From assembly GCF_022829295.1 (NCBI RefSeq), contig NZ_JAKSYH010000039.1, positions 1 to 64,000 on the forward strand: DNA of 64,000 bases, read 5' to 3'. Shown here one piece after another: positions 58,754 through 64,000 of the stretch. Position 1 is the first letter of the stretch. Each line of letters opens with the position of its first letter. Origin of the DNA: Methylobacterium sp. J-088 (GTDB lineage: Bacteria > Pseudomonadota > Alphaproteobacteria > Rhizobiales > Beijerinckiaceae). The notes below the pieces were generated by a model. That model had not been told where the DNA came from. It searched no databases and saw only the letters and a program-made list of their open reading frames with translations. A program made the translations under genes and the position numbers.

Positions 58754-59487
58754 GCGCGAAGGCGGTCCGCTTGGACAAGCTGCTCGCCAATCTGGGCTAC
58801 GGCTCGCGCCGGGAGATCCAGAATCTGGCGCGCGCCGGCGCGATCCGCCTCGACGGCGTGGAATGGGCCGATGCGGGGGACCGAATCGCCCTGGATCCCG
58901 ACCTGCCGGATCGGCTGGTGGTCGACGGCGAAGCCCTCGATCCGCTCCCGGGCCTCTGCCTGATGCTGCACAAGCCGCTGGGCGTGACCTGCTCGCATAA
59001 GGAGGCAGGTCCGCTGGTTTACGGGCTGCTGCCGGAGCGCTGGCGCCGCCGCGACCCGCCGCTCTCCACCGTGGGCCGCCTCGACAAGGAGACCTCCGGC
59101 CTGCTGCTGCTTACCGACGACGGCGCGCTGCTGCACCGGATCATCAGTCCGAAGGCCAATGTGGCGAAGCGCTACCGCGTGACCCTCGAGCGTCCCCTGA
59201 CCGGCAGCGAGACAGCGGTCTTCGCCTCCGGCACGCTGATGCTGGAGGGCGAGGAGCGGCCCCTGCTCCCGGTGGCGCTCGCGGTCGAGGATGCCACCCA
59301 CTGCGCGGTCACCTTGACCGAGGGCCGATACCATCAGGTTCGCCGGATGTTCGCCGCCGTGGGCAACCACGTGACGGCCCTGCACCGGGACCGGGTCGGC
59401 GGGCTGGACCTGCCGGCGGATCTGGCGGCCGGGGCTTATCGGATCATGATGGCGCCCGACGTGGCAGCTGTGTTCGCGGGCGGGTGA
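58750..59487 (+). CDS. RsuA-family pseudouridine synthase
   Basis: 245 residues from GTG 58750 (SAKAVRLDKLLANLGYGSRRE), overlapping the methyltransferase stop. N-terminal S4 RNA-binding domain (about 5-60), then the synthase domain with catalytic Asp in TVGRLDKETSGLLLLTDDG and the RYHQVRRMFAAVGNHV segment. Short RsuA-type proteins modify 16S rRNA (position 516 in E. coli) or, as RluE/F, 23S rRNA. Pairing with an rRNA methyltransferase gene fits ribosome maturation. Confidence 0.92.
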   Translation: MSAKAVRLDKLLANLGYGSRREIQNLARAGAIRLDGVEWADAGDRIALDPDLPDRLVVDGEALDPLPGLCLMLHKPLGVTCSHKEAGPLVYGLLPERWRRRDPPLSTVGRLDKETSGLLLLTDDGALLHRIISPKANVAKRYRVTLERPLTGSETAVFASGTLMLEGEERPLLPVALAVEDATHCAVTLTEGRYHQVRRMFAAVGNHVTALHRDRVGGLDLPADLAAGAYRIMMAPDVAAVFAGG

Positions 59488-59698
59488 TCCGGGCTGCAGC
59501 CGAAGCATCACGCGAGCGATCCATTATCGCCGATCCGCTTGAGGCGCTTCTTGCCGCGAACCCCGCACTCTGCTATGGGCCCGCCCATCCCACACGCGGA
59601 GCCGGCCTCATGCCTGAATGAGGCGTTTCCGGTGGTCGTTCGACTGCGTCGGGCGGCTGCATCCCTCCGCGGCGGATCCAACCGGAGAGTACACAGAT

Positions 59699-60766
59699 AT
59701 GGCCGTCGATTTCTCTATGCGTCAGCTCCTTGAGGCGGGCGCCCATTTCGGTCACCAGTCGCACCGCTGGAACCCGAAGATGCAGCCGTATATCTTCGGC
59801 ACGCGCAACAACATCCACATCATCGACCTTGCCCAGACCGTGCCGGCACTCCACCAGGCGCTGCAGGTTGTGAGCGACACCGTCGCCAAGGGCGGCCGTG
59901 TGCTGTTCGTCGGCACCAAGCGCCAGGCGGCCGACACGATCGCCGAGGCGGCCAAGCGCTCGGCCCAGTACTACGTCAACTCCCGCTGGCTGGGCGGCAT
60001 GCTCACCAACTGGAAGACCATTTCGGGCTCGATCTCGCGCCTGCGGAAGGTCACCGAGACGCTGGAGACCGGCGGCCCCGGCCTGACCAAGAAGGAGCGC
60101 CTGATGCTCTCCCGTGAGAAGGAGAAGCTCGAGAAGGCCCTCGGCGGCATCAAGGACATGGGCGGCGTCCCCGACCTGCTGTTCGTGATCGACACCAACA
60201 AGGAGCAGCTGGCGATCAAGGAGGCGAACCGCCTCGGGATCCCGGTGGCCGCCATTGTCGACACCAACTGCAACCCGGACGGCATCAGCTACATCGTCCC
60301 GGCCAACGACGACGCCGGCCGCGCCATCGCGCTCTACTGCGACCTGATCGCCAAGGCCGCAATCGACGGCATCTCGCGCGCACAGGGCTCGTCGGGCATG
60401 GATCTCGGCGCCTCCGAGGAGCCGATGGCCGAAGAGCTGCCGGCCAACGACGACGCGGCCGTCACGGTCGAGTCCGACGCTCTCGATCCGGCCGACGTGG
60501 CGATGCTCGCCGAGTCGACCGAGCATTTCGAGCTGCTCGCCGCCCCGCGCGGCGCGCCGGACGACCTGACCAAGCTCAACGGCGCCGGCCCGCAGATCGT
60601 GCAGAAGCTCAACGATGCCGGCATCTACCATTACTGGCAGATCGCCGCGATGACCGCCGAGGACGTCGCCAAGGTCGATGCCGACCTGAAGCTCAACGGC
60701 CGCATCGATCGCGATTCGTGGGTCTCGCAGGCCCGCGGCTTCGTCGAGGCTGCTGCGGCGGCCTGA
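59699..60766 (+). CDS. rpsB: 30S ribosomal protein S2 with C-terminal helix-hairpin-helix-like extension
   Basis: 355 residues against about 240 in E. coli. The S2 core ([47 protein letters not shown]) ends near 235; an acidic linker follows, then a compact C-terminal domain (about 288-350: [35 protein letters not shown]) that resembles the domain appended to L21 and NuoE in alphaproteobacteria. ATG 59699. Followed by tsf. Confidence 0.97.
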   Translation: MAVDFSMRQLLEAGAHFGHQSHRWNPKMQPYIFGTRNNIHIIDLAQTVPALHQALQVVSDTVAKGGRVLFVGTKRQAADTIAEAAKRSAQYYVNSRWLGGMLTNWKTISGSISRLRKVTETLETGGPGLTKKERLMLSREKEKLEKALGGIKDMGGVPDLLFVIDTNKEQLAIKEANRLGIPVAAIVDTNCNPDGISYIVPANDDAGRAIALYCDLIAKAAIDGISRAQGSSGMDLGASEEPMAEELPANDDAAVTVESDALDPADVAMLAESTEHFELLAAPRGAPDDLTKLNGAGPQIVQKLNDAGIYHYWQIAAMTAEDVAKVDADLKLNGRIDRDSWVSQARGFVEAAAAA

Positions 60767-60883
60767 TCCATCGGGATTTCGCGGCGGCCCGTCATCGGGC
60801 TGTCGCGGTTCCAGCCATACCGGGCCCGGCCGCTCACCCGCGCGCCGGGCCTCTCTCATCCAGACCACACGAAAGGGACCGCC

Positions 60884-61810
60884 ATGGCCAACATCACCGC
60901 CGCGATGGTGAAGGAGCTCCGGGAGACGACCGGCGCCGGCATGATGGATTGCAAGGGCGCGCTCAACGAGACGCAGGGGGACATCGAGGCCGCGGTCGAC
61001 TGGCTGCGCAAGAAGGGTCTCGCCAAGGCCGCCAAGAAGGCCGGCCGCGTCGCCGCCGAGGGCTTGGTCGCCGTCGAGTCCGCCGGCCACCATGCCGCGA
61101 TCGTCGAGGTCAATTCCGAGACCGACTTCGTCGCCCGCAACGACGCCTTCCAGGGCTTCGTCCGCGAGGCCGCCAAGATCGCGCTCAACACCGATGGCAC
61201 GCTGGAGGGCCTCCAGAGCGCTCACTTCCCGGGCGCCACCGAGACGGTCTCCGAGAAGCTGCAGGCCCTGATCGCCACCATCGGCGAGAACATGAACCTG
61301 CGCCGGGTCGCCAAGCTCGAGGTCAACAAGGGCGTCATCGCCTCCTACGTGCACAACCAGATCTCCGAGGGCCTCGGCAAGATCGGCGTGCTCGTGGCGC
61401 TCGAGTCCGAGGGCGACGTCGAGGCGCTGTCGGCGCTCGGCCGCCAGATCGCCATGCATGTCGCGGCGACCAACCCGGTGGCGCTCGACGCCTCGGGCGT
61501 CGATGCCGCCACGGTGGAGCGCGAGTCGAACATCCTGCGCGAGAAGAACGCCGGCAAGCCGGACCACGTGATGGCCAAGATCATCGAGAGCGGCCTGAAG
61601 AGCTACTACAAGGAGGTCACCCTCCTGGATCAGCCCTTCGTGCATGACGGCTCGAAGACGGTGAGCCAGGTTCTCAAGGAGGCCGGCACCAAGGTCGGCG
61701 GCCCGGTGACGCTCACGGCCTTCGTGCGCTACGCGCTGGGCGAGGGCATCGAGAAGGAAGACGGGCCGGACTTCGCCACCGAGGTGGCTCAGCAGGCCGG
61801 TCGCGCCTGA
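60884..61810 (+). CDS. tsf: Elongation factor Ts
   Basis: Nucleotide exchange factor for EF-Tu. 308 residues: UBA-like N-terminal domain with signature [21 protein letters not shown], core with [14 protein letters not shown], and C-terminal module. ATG 60884 follows GAAAGGGA. Co-transcribed with rpsB; a strong terminator follows. pyrH, often next, is absent. Confidence 0.98.
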   Translation: MANITAAMVKELRETTGAGMMDCKGALNETQGDIEAAVDWLRKKGLAKAAKKAGRVAAEGLVAVESAGHHAAIVEVNSETDFVARNDAFQGFVREAAKIALNTDGTLEGLQSAHFPGATETVSEKLQALIATIGENMNLRRVAKLEVNKGVIASYVHNQISEGLGKIGVLVALESEGDVEALSALGRQIAMHVAATNPVALDASGVDAATVERESNILREKNAGKPDHVMAKIIESGLKSYYKEVTLLDQPFVHDGSKTVSQVLKEAGTKVGGPVTLTAFVRYALGEGIEKEDGPDFATEVAQQAGRA

Positions 61811-61842
61811 TTTTTTCGGACCGCGGTTCGATGATTTCGACG

Positions 61843-61877
61843 CCCCGTCCGGCGCAAGCCGGGCGGGGTTTTCTTTT
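61843..61877 (+). terminator. Strong intrinsic terminator of rpsB-tsf
   Basis: 11-base stem CCCCGTCCGGC / GCCGGGCGGGG with one U-G pair, GCAA tetraloop, then TTTTCTTTT; 33 bases after the tsf stop. Confidence 0.95.
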
Positions 61878-62024
61878 GTCGGCGGCCCCGGCGAGGCGCG
61901 CGAAGCCGGCCTTGGCGTATCTTGAGCCGGGATTGCGGGCGGTTCGGACGTCGAGGAGAGGACAGCCCTTGACCCGGGTGCCATCGCCAGCATCTTATAG
62001 GCAGGTTGCGTATAGGATTGGCGC

Positions 62025-62378
62025 TTGGCGGTTTGCGCGGTCACGATCGTCGTCGATCACGCCAAAAGCGACGATCCGATCTTCACGGTCGCATTGCAGA
62101 CGCCATGGGGTACGCTCGATGTGATGGCCGAGGTGACGCTCACGGGGCGCTTCCTCGGGTTGGTCGGCCTGCATATCGACCGCATGACGAGATAGGGGCC
62201 GGTCGTGCTTCGGGATATCGCCCAGGGGGTCTTGGAGGCGCTGGATGTCGACGAGATCCGCATTGTTGGCGGCGTTCGGACAACGGGTGCAAATCCGGGA
62301 CGAGCCTCCCGTCCGCGAAGGCTCGGCAGAGCGTCTCGGTCTCAGGCGTCTGGCGGGCACGGACCTCGACACAATTGA
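62025..62378 (+). pseudogene. Unrecognised small gene broken by an in-frame stop, partner of the HTH gene
   Basis: One frame reads VVDHAKSDDPIFTVALQTPW, GTLDVMAEVTLTGRFLGLVG and ends at TAG 62193-62195; the same frame continues GPVVLRDIAQGVLEALDVDE, IRIVGGVRTTGANPGR and stops at 62376. The part after the stop is rich in protein-like features and overlaps the start of the downstream HTH gene, as in a two-gene cassette. No ATG start is seen upstream (TTG 62025 possible). Family not recognised. It follows the tsf terminator. Confidence 0.4.
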
Positions 62379-62754
62379 AGCCGCCCGCGCCCTCGTCCGT
62401 AGGCATCTTCCCGTGAAGGCTGCCCGCGCCGTCATGACGGAGCTGTTCGATACGGGGGAAGCGTATGTCGTGGTGCCCAAGGTCGAGAGCCTCGAGCGCC
62501 TGCGATCCGAGTTGAAGGGGCTGGGCATCGAGGTCCGCAAGCATGGGCCGGATGCGATCTCGGTGCGAAGCGTGCGGGAAGCCCTGCATCTCTCGCAGGC
62601 CCAGTTCGCACTCCGGTTCGGATTGGAAGAGGCGACGGTCAAGAACTGGGAGCAGGGCAAGTCAAAGCCGAACGCGACCGCCCTGGCCCTGCTCTGGACG
62701 ATCCATCGTCACCCGGAAGCCGTGGTCGATGCCCTCGCCACGCGGGGGGCGTGA
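62245..62754 (+). CDS. Helix-turn-helix (XRE-like) regulator, possible antitoxin
   Basis: Up to 169 residues. The C-terminal half is an XRE-type DNA-binding domain: VREALHLSQAQFALRFGL, EEATVKNWEQGKSKPNATAL. The N-terminal half has VKAARAVMTELFDTGEAY and VVVPKVESLERLRSELKGLG, a region seen in antitoxin-like regulators. The ATG 62245 lies inside the overlapping broken gene, so the true start may be further in, near 62350. Probably a regulator of its own cassette. Confidence 0.65.
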   Translation: MSTRSALLAAFGQRVQIRDEPPVREGSAERLGLRRLAGTDLDTIEAARALVRRHLPVKAARAVMTELFDTGEAYVVVPKVESLERLRSELKGLGIEVRKHGPDAISVRSVREALHLSQAQFALRFGLEEATVKNWEQGKSKPNATALALLWTIHRHPEAVVDALATRGA

Positions 62755-62828
62755 TCGGGCAGGGGGTGATCGTCTGTCCCGTGTTGCGGCGCACACGCTA
62801 TCTCGCAGAAGCGCAGTACTGTCGCCGC

Positions 62829-62927
62829 ATGGCTTTGAAACCCTTCTCCTACCTGATGATCGGCGTCTTCGCGTCCGGTCTCGTGATGACCGTCGTCGGC
62901 GCCGTCGGCGTGCTGACCGGCAGCTGA
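62829..62927 (+). CDS. Tiny membrane peptide (32 aa)
   Basis: MALKPFSYLMIGVFASGLVM continuing to a glycine/serine end, one hydrophobic helix with a positive N-terminus. The ribosome binding site is weak (gaagcgcag). It could be a real small membrane protein; nothing identifies a function. Confidence 0.4.
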   Translation: MALKPFSYLMIGVFASGLVMTVVGAVGVLTGS

Positions 62928-62955
62928 GAATTTGCGCCGGCGTAGTGGTCTCCCA

Positions 62956-63771
62956 TCACGCCGGCGCCGCATCGACCCACGCTCTGCCATCCCAGATCCG
63001 AACCGCAACGGTGGCGCAGCCATCTGCAATGGTGATGCGGTTGTAGGCGTTGGGCTCGTTCCCGCGCAGGCGCGTCGACGTCGCCGAGCCGGCTTGGACG
63101 GCCAGCAGCCGTCCCCGGCCACCGCGCATCACACCGCGATCGATCGCTTCCGCGGCGGTATCGTCGTCCAGATCAAAGCGCGCATAGTGCCGGTGCAGGT
63201 GGCCGGCCAGCGTCAGGCCGACACCGCACCTGCGAAACGTGGCCAGCGCCAAGTCGGCGCGCCCAACCAATCGGGCCTCCTCGTCCCAGGGCGGCGGCCT
63301 GAACGGGTGGTGGCCCACCACGATCTTGAACAGGTGCTCCGGCATGGCCGCGAGGCGTGCCTCGGTCCGGGCGATCTGGCTGCGCCGGATTATCCCGTGC
63401 GACCAGTCCGGCTCCGGCGCCCAGCGCCGCACCGTGTTCAGGCAAACCACCCCGATCTCCGAATCCGTGAAACACGGCTCTGTCTCCTGCGCGATGGCGT
63501 GCCGGTAGCGCGCGAAGGGCCGCGCGAACCGCTGCAGCAGGTCGTAGGGCGAGATGTCGTGGTTGCCGGGCACGCCGATCCAGGGCGGCGACAGGCGGTT
63601 CAGGAAGGCGCGGGCCTGCCCGAACTCGGACGGGCGCGCCGCCATGGTGAAGTCGCCCGAGACGATGATCAGGTCCGACGCGTCCGCGTTCAACGCGGCG
63701 ATGAGCGCCGCGACGACGGCCGGGTCGGTGCGGCCGAAATGGAGGTCGGAGATGTGGCTGATCCGCCTCAT
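62956..63771 (-). CDS. Calcineurin-like metallophosphoesterase
   Basis: 271 residues with the full two-metal site: SDLHFG (9-14), [22 protein letters not shown] and AGHLHRH. Closest in pattern to class III cyclic-nucleotide phosphodiesterase/CpdA-like proteins, but substrate prediction is not safe. Start ATG 63771 ([13 protein letters not shown]), with no signal peptide. Single gene between the HTH cassette and the next minus-strand gene. Confidence 0.9.
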   Translation of the reverse strand: MRRISHISDLHFGRTDPAVVAALIAALNADASDLIIVSGDFTMAARPSEFGQARAFLNRLSPPWIGVPGNHDISPYDLLQRFARPFARYRHAIAQETEPCFTDSEIGVVCLNTVRRWAPEPDWSHGIIRRSQIARTEARLAAMPEHLFKIVVGHHPFRPPPWDEEARLVGRADLALATFRRCGVGLTLAGHLHRHYARFDLDDDTAAEAIDRGVMRGGRGRLLAVQAGSATSTRLRGNEPNAYNRITIADGCATVAVRIWDGRAWVDAAPA

Positions 63772-63851
63772 GCGTCCAGGCTCCCGCCTGTGAAGCGCTG
63801 GCCTGACTCCGAGCGCGGCACGATCACGGTCAGCGCGTGCCGCCGGATGCG

Positions 63852-64000
63852 TTAGTGCAGGGGCGTGGGGATCAAAAGAACCTCGCCGTCATTCATCACC
63901 AGCAGCGCCTGGCGGCGCGACGCGATGCTGAGGTCGCCGACCGGCAGCCGCTCTACGTCGGGCAGCCGGCGCCAGTCGCCGAGGGCGACTCCGACGGCGA
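63852..64000 (-). CDS. 3' end of an unidentified gene, partial
   Basis: About 49 codons ending at TAA 63852 and running off the right edge: [20 protein letters not shown], then [20 protein letters not shown] and a short end. The good codon use and lack of stops suggest a real gene on the minus strand, just upstream of the metallophosphoesterase gene. No family recognised from this part. Confidence 0.5.
   Translation of the reverse strand, partial: AVGVALGDWRRLPDVERLPVGDLSIASRRQALLVMNDGEVLLIPTPLH

Noticed and set aside
59573..62044. 823-codon minus-strand frame opposite rpsB and tsf
   Set aside because: Both plus-strand genes are unmistakable; the antisense frame is a codon-bias artefact.

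Overview
The window is about 64 kb of GC-rich chromosome (roughly 68-70% by eye) from an alphaproteobacterium, most likely Methylobacterium or a close relative. This is inferred from two copies of the PQQ precursor peptide gene pqqA, paired type I and type II glutamine synthetases, a nuclear-type NDUFS4-like complex I protein, the order rpsF-rpsR-DUF2232-rplI, the block pdxJ-acpS-lepB-rnc-era, and a ribosomal protein S2 with a long C-terminal tail. The genus is an inference; the class is well supported.

Layout. 1-1.9 kb is accessory: a frameshifted IS630-family transposase running off the left edge, then an AT-richer pair encoding an RNase A-like (CdiA-CT type) toxin and its putative immunity protein. 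2-5.7 kb is nitrogen control: glnA (-), glnII (+, with a sigma54-type promoter) and glnB (-). 5.9-8.9 kb holds the NAD(P)HX repair enzyme and a multicopper-oxidase-like protein lacking two of its four copper motifs. 9-15.6 kb is proteostasis: tRNA-Leu, tig, clpP, clpX, lon, closed by a strong terminator. 15.6-18.9 kb holds a racemase-like gene, tRNA-Val and a decayed element: a stop-interrupted tyrosine recombinase plus small orphan genes. 19-23 kb (minus strand) is exopolysaccharide synthesis and export: two GT4 glycosyltransferases and an ExoF-like protein. 24-31.8 kb is mixed: tRNA-Pro, NDUFS4-like protein, nucleoside deaminase, spore-photoproduct-lyase-like radical SAM protein, a GGDEF-EAL protein, a secreted collagen-like protein, a nucleotide-sugar epimerase and a MOSC protein.

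32-36.3 kb has clpB and a divergent MFS/ArsR pair with an obvious operator. 36.3-41.7 kb has an inositol-phosphatase/Nudix operon, a GST, a PQQ-dependent sugar dehydrogenase with its diheme cytochrome c, and a PCMT-like methyltransferase. 41.7-45.7 kb is a three-gene operon (SDR, HSL-type hydrolase, Baeyer-Villiger monooxygenase) divergent from a TetR regulator, with a perfect palindrome between them. 45.8-50.8 kb: a CNT nucleoside transporter, tandem pqqA genes with their own terminator, mgtE and an acyl-CoA synthetase. 50.9-61.9 kb is housekeeping: rplI, DUF2232, rpsR and rpsF on minus; pdxJ, acpS, lepB, rnc, era, an RsmC-like methyltransferase, an RsuA-type pseudouridine synthase, rpsB and tsf on plus. 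The right end has a broken two-gene cassette with an HTH regulator, a metallophosphoesterase, and the 3' end of one more gene.

Most of the window is ordinary core genome. The places most worth a second look are the orphan toxin-immunity pair (1-1.9 kb), the collagen-like protein (28.8 kb), the tandem orphan pqqA genes (47.2 kb), the two related 70-residue proteins around the decayed element (17.4 and 18.6 kb) and the broken cassette at 62 kb. I did not find a CRISPR array or a clear new multigene defence system.
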